Positions 51,757 to 62,600 of a DNA stretch of 64,000 bases are shown here, one piece after another. Within the stretch, counting starts at the first letter, position 1; the number at the start of each line of letters is the position of its first letter. A model generated the notes under the pieces. That model saw only the letters and a list, made by a program, of their open reading frames with translations. It searched no databases and was not told the DNA's origin. Origin of the DNA: Planctomycetaceae bacterium (GTDB lineage: Bacteria; Planctomycetota; Planctomycetia; Pirellulales; Pirellulaceae); NCBI GenBank assembly GCA_020638975.1, contig JACKHN010000009.1, positions 186,001 through 250,000 on the forward strand. The letters run 5' to 3'. Made by a program: the position numbers and the translations under genes.

Positions 51757-52267
51757 TCCCTGTCTTCTTGTGAAGACAGCTTATCACGGGGACATTTCTA
51801 ATGGTCGCTTATGGGGTCATTTCTAATGACGCATGATAAGGTTTAGTTCGCACCCTATTGACTTCGCTCTGAGTACGAAATACGCTGCAAAGCAGCAAAC
51901 TTTCTGACCCGAAGACGAGCAGTTTCGGTGTGCCGTGAACTTGTTCAGTTGGTAGTCGCAACTAGACAGTTCACCTCTCTCTACGAACCCTCTCCAATTG
52001 GTCAGTCAGAAGCGTTCTTGGTTAGTTCGTGTTAGCAGTTTTCTGCCCTGACTGGTTCCTCCCCTTACGACCAACAACGCGCGGATTCCCCACTTTCCGC
52101 GTATGGCGTCGAAGTTCATTTAGCGCCTAGAAATAAATCAGATGCTTTTTCAAACTATTTGCGAAACCAATTCTTGGTTCTGTGGTTAGGGTTAGTTAGT
52201 AGATTGATAAGTTTTGAATTGTCCTCGTCTTTTTTTGTTGTCCTCGTCTTTTTTTGGAGAAACGTCT
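51757..52267. other. IS end and intergenic region before the fourth DUF1559 gene
   Basis: It contains the GGGG.CATTTCTAATG pair of the IS end and an AT-rich stretch without genes. A tandem repeat sits at 52219-52255 (18-nt unit TTGTCCTCGTCTTTTTTT, twice, one base apart), just before GGAGAAACGTCT and ATG 52268. A promoter-like TTGACT (51858) with TACGCT (51881) is far from the gene and weak. Confidence 0.5.
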
Positions 52268-53350
52268 ATGTCTCGGAACAGAAGTAGAGCGGGTTTCACA
52301 CTGGTTGAACTGCTCGTCGTCATCGCCATCATCGGTATCTTAGTCGCTTTGCTCCTTCCCGCGGTACAGGCGGCTCGGGAGGCAGCCCGTCGCATGCAGT
52401 GCTCGAACAAGCTCAAGCAACTCGGCATTGCACTTCACAACTACCACGACACGTACAAGGCTTTCCCATCGACCCCTGGTGCGAACGGAGTCACAGCAGG
52501 GCCGGGGGGTGCCGTTGAGAACTGGAACCGCTGGAGTGGTCTGGCGAGCCTGCTCCCGTACGTCGAGCAGCAACCACTCTATGACCGAATCAACTTCATC
52601 TACACATTTAATAATGGCGCTGTGGGCCCAAGTGGGTACTCGAACCAAAGCGTGACGGGCACGCGCCTCGATGAGCCATTTACGTGCCCCAGCGATCCAG
52701 GTTCGTCGGTCGATTACTCGACGAACAACCACTCGCCGACCTCGTACTGCTTCTCTCGCGGTCCGCAGGCGCACTGGGACCTCACCAATGGACAAGAAGG
52801 TGGATTTGCGGATGGTCACAATTGGCATAGGTTCGCCGACATCTTGGACGGAACGTCCAACACATTTGCCATGGGCGAAGCTGTACTGGGGCGAAACCAG
52901 GGCATGTGGGATGTGAACCGCAAACGGAGAGAGCAAGGTGTGATGGTTCAAACAGGAACCAATCTGACGCAGTCGATTTCCGGCAACCAGTACGTATTTG
53001 GCAACACTGCGAATTACCTTACGATCATTAACTCGTACTACCAGAACTGCCTGTCCATGTATGACGCTGGCACTGGATTCTCGACCGCTGAGGATGAGAA
53101 TGGTCGATGGTGGAGCGCGGGGTATACCGCGCGCGGCCCGCAGATTACGACGCTGATCGGACCGAATGCCGGGCCGGGATGCGATGACAACACCTCCTCA
53201 ACAGAAGCAAGAGTCAAGGAACCTGGAAGTTATCATCCAGGTGGCTGTTTGATGTTGCGTCTCGACGCCTCCGTGTCGTTCGAGTCGTCGACGATCAACC
53301 AATCCGCGTGGATTGCGCTCGGTTCGATACGAGGTGGCGAACCCAACTAG
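52268..53350 (+). CDS. DUF1559 pseudopilin-like protein
   Basis: 360 aa from ATG 52268 with GGAGA upstream; the frame begins 18 codons earlier but without signal. Prepilin N-terminus GFTLVELLVVIAIIGILVAL and the subfamily signature as in 49934: NYHDTYKAFPSTPGANG, ILDGTSNTFAMGEAVLGRNQ, HPGGCLMLRLDASVSFE. A hairpin with a T-run (53371-53402) separates it from the lipoprotein gene. Confidence 0.9.
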   Translation: MSRNRSRAGFTLVELLVVIAIIGILVALLLPAVQAAREAARRMQCSNKLKQLGIALHNYHDTYKAFPSTPGANGVTAGPGGAVENWNRWSGLASLLPYVEQQPLYDRINFIYTFNNGAVGPSGYSNQSVTGTRLDEPFTCPSDPGSSVDYSTNNHSPTSYCFSRGPQAHWDLTNGQEGGFADGHNWHRFADILDGTSNTFAMGEAVLGRNQGMWDVNRKRREQGVMVQTGTNLTQSISGNQYVFGNTANYLTIINSYYQNCLSMYDAGTGFSTAEDENGRWWSAGYTARGPQITTLIGPNAGPGCDDNTSSTEARVKEPGSYHPGGCLMLRLDASVSFESSTINQSAWIALGSIRGGEPN

Positions 53351-53370
53351 TTGTAAATGGCTGTCACACT

Positions 53371-53405
53371 CTCGCCGTCCAATTACAGGACGGCGAGGGT
53401 TTTTC
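53371..53405 (+). terminator. Terminator or attenuator between DUF1559 and lipoprotein genes
   Basis: CTCGCCGTCC (53371-53380) pairs perfectly with GGACGGCGAG (53388-53397), followed by GGTTTTTCTT. It lies inside the pair and could limit expression of the lipoprotein relative to the pilin-like protein. Confidence 0.75.
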
Positions 53406-53437
53406 TTGAATCGACAAAATCAAAAGGAAGCTTCTCG

Positions 53438-53599
53438 ATGAATTGGTTACGTATTTGTTATTTGATCGCCGTCACGTACCTTGTTGGATGCGGTCCCCAA
53501 GTTCCAGGTCCAACGGGTGGCCCCGCGCCTGGACCGGAAGCTGAAGAAATTGATCCAGCGTTGGAGGCGGAAGCTGCCGCTGCATCGAAGGGCGCATAG
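53438..53599 (+). CDS. Small lipoprotein linked to DUF1559
   Basis: 53 aa from ATG 53438 with AGGAAGC upstream; the frame is open to 53357 but that part is not signal-like. MNWLRICYLIAVTYLVGCGP carries a lipobox (YLVGC, Cys18), then QVPGPTGGPAPGPEAEEIDP and an Ala/Glu tail. Fourth member of the GCGP lipoprotein set here. Confidence 0.7.
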   Translation: MNWLRICYLIAVTYLVGCGPQVPGPTGGPAPGPEAEEIDPALEAEAAAASKGA

Positions 53600-53666
53600 C
53601 CTCGACGACTGCCACCTGGTTGATGCGAAGTCCGTAGAACAAGGTTTGTGCTGCGCGCGTCTGGTG

Positions 53667-54473
53667 TTACTCTCGCAGCATACGGATAATTTGATCTCCC
53701 AATGACGGCCAGAGTTGCGAGATCGCGAACAACCATCGGGCTTTGCTGGGGAGGATGAGTTCGTGGCGTTTCCCTTTGCAGGCATGCAAGATCTTGGCGG
53801 CGACGGCTTCGGGCAGCATCCCTCGGAGCTTGACGCCGCCGCCGGGCTGGCGAGCGGACTCCGGTAGATCGCTCGCTTGCTGATCATAGCGTTGGCCTGC
53901 GTCTTCCCTGGCAATCGGCCCTGGACACACCAACAGCACATGAACGCCCTGTGGATTAAGCTCGAAACGCAATTGCTGTGAGTACGCAGCGACGGCGAAC
54001 TTGCTGGCTGGATAGGCGCCAAGAAACTTCGAGACGGACTTGGAAGCCAGTGAACCGATATTGACGACATGCCCTTTCGATTCCAGCAAGTGCGGAACTG
54101 CAGCCTGCGTGCAACGCACGACGGACAGAAAGTTTAGTTCCATCAACTCTCGGAACTCCTCGGGGTTGGTATCGAGCACATTCCCGCGTGTGGAGCGACC
54201 GACATTGTTGACCAGGACGTCCAGTCGACCAAACTCCTCGATCGTCCCGGTGACGAGCGTCTGGACTTGTTCCGAATCGGTGACATCAGTCGCTAAACCG
54301 GCGACACGGTGCCCCGCCCGACGCAAACGCAAGACGGCTTCTTGGAGACGTCTGTCGTCTCGTGCGGCCAGCATGACCGACGCACCTTGACTGGAAAACG
54401 CCTCGGCGATCGCAAACCCAAGCCCGGCGGATCCACCGGTAACTAGGGCAACTTTGTCTTTCCAATCAGCCAT
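53667..54473 (-). CDS. SDR family NAD(P)-dependent oxidoreductase
   Basis: 268 aa, Rossmann fold. Cofactor motif TGGSAGLG (12-19), NNVG (89-92), and the catalytic set Ser141, Tyr154, Lys158 (YPASK). The C-terminal helices are extended with a basic amphipathic stretch (ACKGKRHELILPSKARWLFA), as in SDRs close to the membrane. The substrate is unknown. GTG/ATG context is clear at 54473. Confidence 0.9.
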   Translation of the reverse strand: MADWKDKVALVTGGSAGLGFAIAEAFSSQGASVMLAARDDRRLQEAVLRLRRAGHRVAGLATDVTDSEQVQTLVTGTIEEFGRLDVLVNNVGRSTRGNVLDTNPEEFRELMELNFLSVVRCTQAAVPHLLESKGHVVNIGSLASKSVSKFLGAYPASKFAVAAYSQQLRFELNPQGVHVLLVCPGPIAREDAGQRYDQQASDLPESARQPGGGVKLRGMLPEAVAAKILHACKGKRHELILPSKARWLFAISQLWPSLGDQIIRMLRE

Positions 54474-54632
54474 TCGCGATCGCTCTCGTAACGGGTGTCG
54501 TTACGCCACACTCTCGAATCTCTTTCATTGCTCGCAGCAATCAATCACTTATTCGATGAACATACTCATACGTTCCACCGCTGCACCAGCCAGTCTCGTG
54601 GACGACACCTCGTGCATGGCGTGGCATGCGGA

Positions 54633-55061
54633 TTAATGCCGGGTGCCAGTCTGCAGGAAGAACGCTTTTTTCTCGTCGGGCAGCGTAAAGCCGAATCCGC
54701 ACGAAAGAAAGAACGACTCGGCCGAGCTGATCGCCATGACTTCCATAACATCCTTTTCGCGGGCTCGTTGCAGACATGCTTCGACAAGCTTATGGCCAAC
54801 TCCCTTTCCACGCTGGTCGTCTGCAACGACTAACGCTCGAACCTCGGCCAACTTTCGCGAATAAACGTCCAGCGTGGCAAAGCCCACGATTCGACCGTTC
54901 GATACCGCGACAAAGCCGTTCGGTAATAGTGTGTCCAACTCGTCGATGGTTCTGCGGAGCAATTTTTTCTGGTCGACGTACGGCTTGAGCAGCGCCAGCA
55001 CGTCCGCTTGCTCGGACAGCTCAACTGGTCGCACCTGAATCGTGTCAGCCGTTTCGCTCAT
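54633..55061 (-). CDS. GNAT family N-acetyltransferase
   Basis: 142 aa from ATG 55061 (MSETADTIQVRPVELSEQAD). GNAT core: acetyl-CoA loop RALVVADDQRGKGVGHKLVE (Q/RxxGxG/A) and the strand before it. The N-terminal half with LLRRTIDELDTLLPNGFVAV and the C-terminal FFLSCGFGFTLPDEKKAFFL resemble amino-acid N-acetyltransferases of the short ArgA type, which acetylate glutamate in arginine synthesis. This fits but is not proven. Confidence 0.75.
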   Translation of the reverse strand: MSETADTIQVRPVELSEQADVLALLKPYVDQKKLLRRTIDELDTLLPNGFVAVSNGRIVGFATLDVYSRKLAEVRALVVADDQRGKGVGHKLVEACLQRAREKDVMEVMAISSAESFFLSCGFGFTLPDEKKAFFLQTGTRH

Positions 55062-55160
55062 ATATTTTGTTTCCTGGCCTGCACATCGAAAGATCGGGCA
55101 ATTGAAAGAGGGCGGCTCCTCGAACGAGAAGCCGCACTTGGGAAGCAAGCTTTTGGCGGA

Positions 55161-56543
55161 CTACGCGTTGATCTCGTAGCCTTTCCGCTGTTTGCGGCTT
55201 TGAAAGGCATTTGCTTCGTCGTCGCCAATAATTTGCTCCGCCTTGGAATCCCACTTCAGCGCTCGGCCCAGTCGAACCGCGATGTTCGACAGATGGCACG
55301 TTGTCAGCGCTCGATGGTGCGTGTGAACATCCGAGATAGGCAACTCGCGAGTTTTGATGCACTCGATAAAGTTAGCCATGTGATTGGTCGGTTGTTTGCC
55401 TCCGTACACTTCTGCGATGGCGTTCTCAGGCAGCGGCTTCTCGCTTAGCTGCTCGAAGGGAGCCCCTTTCGTTCGTGATCGCGAAACGTGAAAGCGGCCT
55501 TGGGTTCCTTCAAACAGAATTCCATTCCCATCGGACGAATCACTCACGATGTTGAACTCGACGCCACCGGGAAACACGCACTTGATGTGGAACTTGTCGG
55601 CCGTGTTATAGCGGTCGTCTTGAACGGGCATGCCGTCTTTGAAATCGACCGGATGATGGACCATCACCGGCTCGACGCTAATGACGCCCTGATCGGGACC
55701 ATTCTGGCCGATCGCCCATTGAGCGATGTCGACGTGATGGGCGCCCCAGTCGGTCAACTTGCCGCCGGAGTACTCGTACCACCAACGGAACTCATAGTGA
55801 CAGCGCGAGTTCCCCCAGCGGCCACCTTCCTTGTAGCGGAAGTCTACCAGCGGAGCCTGCCCGAGCCACTTCTCCCAATTCAACCCGGAAGGCACATCAG
55901 CGACAGGAATCGCGTCGCACGTCGGTGCTCCTCCAATGTTGCAGGTGACGCGTTGAACATCACCGATCCGTCCATCGCGAATCATGGCGATCGCTTGCAG
56001 GAACCGTTGTCCCATCTCGGTGCGTTGCTGCGTCCCCACTTGGAACACGCGTCCGGTTTCCTTCTGCACCTTGTTGATCAACTTGCCTTCTTCGATGGTT
56101 AACGTCAGCGGCTTCTCGCAGTAGACATCTTTGCCGGCTTGCATGGCTTCGATGGCAATCTTGCTGTGCCAGTGATCGGTCGTCACGATCGTCACGATGT
56201 CGATGTCTTGGCGATCGAGTACCTCGCGATAATCTTCATAGACGTCGGGGGCTGTGCCGTTCTGCTGTTTGTGTTTCTGGACGGTGTTCGAAGCGTTGGC
56301 CGCATGATTTGCATCGACATCGCAAACCGCAACACAATTCGCGTAGTTCATCGCAGCGGGACCGACAGCCCCCCAACGGCTTCCCGTACCGATGCAACCC
56401 AGCGTCGGTCGATCATTCGCCGATTCGGCCTTCTGATCGTCCGCAATTGATCGCGTCGAAAAAATGTAAGGAATCGTTATCGCTGCGGTCGCAGCACCTG
56501 ACGTTTTCAGGAAACGACGGCGGTTTTGTTTTTGAGAGGTCAT
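55161..56543 (-). CDS. Tat-exported Gfo/Idh/MocA family oxidoreductase
   Basis: 460 aa from ATG 56543. Twin-Arg signal NRRRFLKTSGAATAAI. The NAD(P) domain: PTLGCIGTGSRWGAVGPAA, and the family motif YCEKPLTLTIEEGK with the conserved Lys. The C-terminal domain has GGKLTDWGAHHVDIAQWAIG. These exported oxidoreductases are very numerous in planctomycetes and act on sugar derivatives; the substrate is unknown. The gene lies downstream of the 2122-aa protein on the same strand, but separated by 83 nt. Confidence 0.88.
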   Translation of the reverse strand: MTSQKQNRRRFLKTSGAATAAITIPYIFSTRSIADDQKAESANDRPTLGCIGTGSRWGAVGPAAMNYANCVAVCDVDANHAANASNTVQKHKQQNGTAPDVYEDYREVLDRQDIDIVTIVTTDHWHSKIAIEAMQAGKDVYCEKPLTLTIEEGKLINKVQKETGRVFQVGTQQRTEMGQRFLQAIAMIRDGRIGDVQRVTCNIGGAPTCDAIPVADVPSGLNWEKWLGQAPLVDFRYKEGGRWGNSRCHYEFRWWYEYSGGKLTDWGAHHVDIAQWAIGQNGPDQGVISVEPVMVHHPVDFKDGMPVQDDRYNTADKFHIKCVFPGGVEFNIVSDSSDGNGILFEGTQGRFHVSRSRTKGAPFEQLSEKPLPENAIAEVYGGKQPTNHMANFIECIKTRELPISDVHTHHRALTTCHLSNIAVRLGRALKWDSKAEQIIGDDEANAFQSRKQRKGYEINA

Positions 56544-56626
56544 GCGGCTGATTCTTCCCATACCTGAGTTGCTGATTGATGTGGTATTCGTTAAGCCCAC
56601 AGTTTACTACTAACCAGCAAGTGTGA

Positions 56627-59600
56627 CTAGAATCGAAGATGTGCCAATCCAAGATCGACTAGTGCGTCAACCTCTCCACTCGCGTAGCCGACGTCAAAGT
56701 CGTCCCGAGTCCACCGACTGAGAACAACGTCGATGGCAGCTGGCCAAGGAGTCTCAGGAAGCGATTGCTCGTATGGTTTAGGGCCGTAAACGATCGGAAT
56801 GGGAGTTACTTTGAAGGACTCGGCAACTCCTGACGCGATTGTCGGTCCTCGATATGACGATTCACTCTCAGCGGCGAACTCACTTTGGGGGCGATTAAGA
56901 TAGTTGATGACAAGTAGTGCATCCAGTGGTGATATCGCCCCATCGCCACTCGTATCGAAGTACCGAAAGTCCTCAACCGAGATGCTAGTGGGATTCGGCA
57001 GCGAACTCGCGAACCTTCCGTCACTTGAGTTCAATACATTTATCACCAACAGGACATCGAGCGGTTCCACGCCTGAGTTGCCGCTCACGTCGAGCACATT
57101 GAGAGGATTCTGCCAAGGCGCAGCTGACTTGATGAGCAGACTCACGCCGGTTCGTTCGACAACACGATAAAATTCGCCGTTCTGAATCCGTGGCGGACGT
57201 AGCTGCCAACCACCTCGCTGACTAAATACGTCACCTACGTCCGTGGTTACGAACAACTGTGCGGGCGTTGACGGAGCGTCGATCTCCAGTAGATGGATCG
57301 CATCCGATTGCGAGTTACGCAAATCCACTCGCTCAAATGCTTGGAACTCGCCATTCTTCAGTTTCCCACTGGACGCCGCGTTGAACCAACGCAGCAAGTC
57401 ATCTCCATCGCCGCCGTCGACACGGATCGAATCGCCCAAAGTTGCTGGCAGGTCCACAACAAATGAATCGTCTCCGGGCGTTCCCTTGACGATGACCGTC
57501 GTGATATCACTGGCCGGAATTCGAGCCACTTTCACACCGTGATCGGTGACAACGACTGAACTCTCCTCCAAGAAAATACGTACGTCGGCCGCCCCACGAG
57601 CGCCAGTGGTCAGATCAACGTCGACCGTTCCATAGGGCGCGATCGTTAAGCGATAGTCTTCGACTTCTCCGTCCGGCGCGGGTCCCTGGGGAGCTAGCCG
57701 TCCGGCGCTACTGATGCGGAACCTCGCATAAGTCGGAAGCCCAGCGGCGTCTTCTGGTATATCGAACGTGAACCACCGGCCTGAACCAACTCGCACCAAA
57801 TAGTCCATCGCGATTTGCTCGCCGGGATCGTCCCAATCACCGTCCCGGTTGAAATCAATCCAGGCATCAAGGCGTCCATCAGCGCCTGTCACAACAACGT
57901 TCGCCTGTCCAGGTTGGCCTGCAGAGAGGTTGCCGAACACGATGCCATCGTCGTTCGGTCCGCTCGCATCACCATTCGCGTCACTTTGCGGTTGGCCATC
58001 GGGCTCAGCATCAACTGCCGACCCGAGCCTTGGACCGCCGATGATGTGCGAAGCGCCCCGCTCTGCAATCCGTGTGGGATAGCTACTTATTAGTCCCGAT
58101 TGGACGGCGGTCGGAGCGTCTCCATAATCAACCTCGCGCAGCGACACGACATTAACTTGATAGTCTTCGACTTCCCCGTCACTGGCAACACCAGTCGGTT
58201 CGAGGCCGCCGGTACTACTCACGCGAAAACGAGCATAGGTCGTTCCGTGAATCGCGTTCGCTGGGACCGGAAAGCTGTGAGCTTGCTGTCCATCGGCGGT
58301 ACCGAGGTTCAGACGGTCAAAGATCTGTTCACCTTCGTCGCTCCAGTCACCATCGCGGTTAAAGTCGATCCACGCGTCGAGATAACTGACTTGTGATTCG
58401 GTGTTTTGCAGATCGATTTCCACAAAGCCATTGCCGCCCGCCTTTAGCTCACCACCACCAAGCCACGTGATTCCGTCGTCGTCGCCGACGGGAGAAAGGG
58501 TCACCACGCCTTCGGCAGTAATAAGGACAATTTCTGACTGTCCGTCATGATTCAAGTCGGATACGTGCATGTCGGCAATTCGGTGCATGCGTTGTAAGTG
58601 GGATGTCATGACATCAAGAAATGTTCCGTCGCCACGATTCAGCAGGACATCGACCTCTCTGGCGTATTCGGCCGCTAGAATGATATCCAGATAGCCGTCT
58701 TGATTTACGTCTGCCAAGTCAAAGACGCGACCATATTCAGTTCCAATAGCAATTTCGACCTGTGCCTCGAACGTGCCGTCACCTTTACCAACCTGCAGAG
58801 CAATGAGATCGGAATACGAGTGCCAAGTGACGAAATCTGCGTTCCCATCATTGTTAAGGTCACCGAGTCGCAACTCGCGCTGGTAATTACCTCCACTGAC
58901 ATCATCGATCGCGTCGTTGACGGAAAAACTACCATTTCCGTCCCCCTTGAACACTCGAACTGCCCCGTCGCGATCGAGTTGCACCAAGTCAAGTTTGTCA
59001 TCACTATCGATGTCCTCGGCTTGCAATTGTGGTGGCCCAATCGCGAACGAGGCACTGCCAAATGTTGGTACAAATCCTTCGAACAGAATCCTACCGCTCG
59101 GTAAAGTAGTCCACACTGCAATCCCAGCTCCAGTAACGCCCGCGAGGTCCATGTGACCGTCGTTGTTCAAATCAGCCGCAACGATTTGTTGAACGGGTGC
59201 CTCGCGAAACTCAAGCGGATCAAAAAACCTACCGTCACCACGTCCGCGAAATAAGGACCAGCCTGCCGAACCAGTATTTGCCGTCACCAAATCGACGTTC
59301 CCATCCTGATCAAAGTCAATTGCCAGCATGTCAGAGATTTCTTCGTCACCCAGCAATTCGATCGGCTGCAACTCTACGAACGCTCCGCCCGACTGCCCGA
59401 GTAACACACTCAAGTCATCCGTTTCGGCGTGTGCGATCGCCAAATCCACTAGTCCATCACGATTGAAGTCCGCTAACGCGGAACTGGTCAACTCTGTAAT
59501 ACAACACTTATTCAAACTCGATTGACTGCCCTTCACGGCTAGAATTCGTTGAGCTTCATCCTGCATTATTCCTTGGCGAGACGGAACACCAATTGCGCGT

Positions 59601-62600
59601 CGCAATGAACCATCGCCGTTGCCACGAAGCACGTAGGATGCAAAAGTGTGAGTCACAACGACATCTAGCTTGCCATCAGTATCCACATCTTCAACCCTGA
59701 CATCGATGCGGTTCCAACTATCGTCTGGCAAAGCCAGAGTCGCATGAAGGACGGCACCCGCTGGCCCGCCCAACAGAACCCCAGCACCGTTTCCCGCCGT
59801 GACGAAGAGGTCGTGCCGACCATCCCTGTTCAAATCGCCGGATGCGAGGGTTCTAAGATCAGCGAGATGAGCCACATCGACGACCCGTTCCGCACTTATG
59901 GTTCCATCTCCCCGGCCAAGCAGCAATGAAACATTGTTCGACTTCTCGTTCACCGTCGCGACATCTAGTTGACCGTCTCCGTCGAAATCTCCAACCGCCA
60001 GATCGAGAATCCCGTCACCAGAACCGTGAACCAATTCGTACTCCAAGGACGTCTGCAGTGTACTGTCGCTCTTCCCGAGTAGGATTGCGATTTTGTCGAA
60101 CTTTGCACTCGCTACAACAAGATCGGGCCAACCATCGCGATTAAAATCGCCGAACTCAATACGATAGGGCGCTTCAATCGTTTCCACCGTGCGAGGCGAC
60201 TCGAACGAACCGTCGCCGATGCCGTTCACAATCGAGACGCTGTCGCCGTAGGTATTGGCCGTCGCGAGATCAATGTGACCATCTTGATTCAGATCCCCCA
60301 AGACACCGTCGATAGGGGAAGCGCCTTCGGGCAGTCGAAACCTCATTACCTTGCGAAATGAGCCGTCCGCATCCCCAAGCTGAACCCCGATGTCGTCGCT
60401 GTGGGGGTGAATCGTGATTACATCCGCATGCGAGTCGCCGTCAAGGTCGGCATTTCGAATTACCTGATAGCCCACCAACTCGCCAATTGGCGAGCGTACT
60501 GCCTGAGTGGCAATGACACTCGCACCGGGAACGCCCAGATTTAGAAGCACCGCAACGTCATGAGAGCCGGCGTTTGCCGTAATCACGTCGGCTCGTCCAT
60601 TCCCATCCAGGTCGGCAATCGCCAGGTCGCGAGGTAATGTTCCAAGCGCCAACCGGTTTTCGCTAGGAGCCTCGAAGTTGCGATCGCCCATTCCGTAAAA
60701 CACTAAGGCTTCACTTTGGGTGCTATTCGTAACAACGATGTCAGGCACCCCGTCCTCGTCCCAGTCGGTGATGCCAACGGCTTCTGGTCTTCGATCGGTC
60801 CCTTGAAACAACACTTCGGCGGCGAACTGCCCGTCACCTTTGCCCCACCAAATCGCCAATTGCTTGCTGATGCGATCGACGACAAGCAGATCTATATGGC
60901 CATCCAAGTCGAGGTCGCCCGCCACGGCGTTGAAGTTGCGATCGATCTCCAACGAGCGGCTATGAAGTGCGTCTCCGAAGTCCCCAACTCCATCATTGAG
61001 TACGACCGACACATCGTTATCAGAACTAGCCCCACTCAAAGCAGCTAAGTCGATCGCACCATCACCATTGAAGTCCGCTGCGATAACGCGCTGCGGGGCG
61101 TTGATTTCACCAAAATCAATGATGCGTTCTGGCTGAAAGCTCCCGTCGCCGTTTCCCAGCAATAGTGACGCGTTGTCACTCCGGGAATTCGCGGTCACGA
61201 TGTCCACATTTCCATCGTCATCATAGTCGGCCAACGCGAACGACTGCGGACGGTGGCCCTTCGTGAGCCAATTTGACATCTCCTCGGAGAACCGACCATC
61301 TCCGTATCCCAAGTAAATGGAGACGGAGTCTCGCTCGCCTTGAACTACAACCAAGTCCATTCGCATATCATGGTTCAGGTCGATTGCCGCGATGTCTTGC
61401 GTGCCTACCGACAGGGGCATCTTCAAATGGAGCACGTCGCCAAAACTGCCACCACCGCCTCCGAACGCGACAGCAACTCCGTCTCGTGTGGCGGTCGCCA
61501 CATCGGGAATGCCGTCACTGTTAAAATCTGCGACGGCGACCGCTACCGGGCTCTCTCCGCTTGGTAGCGAATCCACCAACGGAAAACCGAATTCACCACC
61601 ACGTGTCGCTAAGAACGCCGTCGCGATCGAATCGTTGGTCACGAGTAGATCCTTGGTGCCATTTTGATCGAGATCAACAGCAGCCATCCTTCCGGGATGT
61701 TGCGTGGTGTTGGGGCTGCCGCCGAAGGATCCCACGCGAGTAAACTCAAGATCACCTTTTCCCATTGAAACGGAGATATCGCCTTGAAATCGCGACAGTG
61801 CTGCGAGATCCATGTGTCCATCTAAGTCAAGATCAGACGCAACAACATCGACAGGATAGACCGATGCTCCTAGCCATACTCGCTTCGCAATCTGAAACTC
61901 CCTGTTCGAAGTGCCCAACAGGATCGAGATGTCGCTAGAGCCTATATTGGCTGTGACCAGATCCTGTAAGCCATCCTGGTCGACATCGGTAGCCACCACG
62001 CGGACGACTCGAGAACCTCCCAATGGAAACGAAGGTTGCAATTCGAATGTTTGATCACTATTCGAATAAAAGACGGATACAACCGACTCGTCTGAATAAT
62101 CGACGACAGCGATATCAGGACTCCCATCGCCATCCATATCTCCCGCCGCAACAGAGTACACGTAGGTTCCGGTGGGCAAATACAAGTTAATCGCGTTTGA
62201 GAACGAGCCGTCGCCGATGCCAAACAAAACCGACGCGTCTGCGGAGCCGACGTTCGCAGTTACCAGGTCGAGGTTCCCGTCGAGATCAAAGTCGGCGACC
62301 GCGAGACTTCGCGGTAGCTGGCCTCCGTTCAGATCCATTCGCATGGGTTCGCCGAACGTACCGTCACCCGCCCCGAGAACAACTTGAACTTGCGAACTCA
62401 AATGACATACGGTCGCTGCATCAGCATTGCCGTCATTATTAAAGTCGCCGACGCGCAGATCTTCCGCTTGCAGGCATTGGTCAAGACCAACGAAGCGTTC
62501 CTCGTCATATCCTCCCGATGGCCGTCCGGTCGCGACCACCAAACCAGCTGGAGAGCCTCCTACCGCAATGACATCCGGCACACCATCTCGATTGAAGTCA

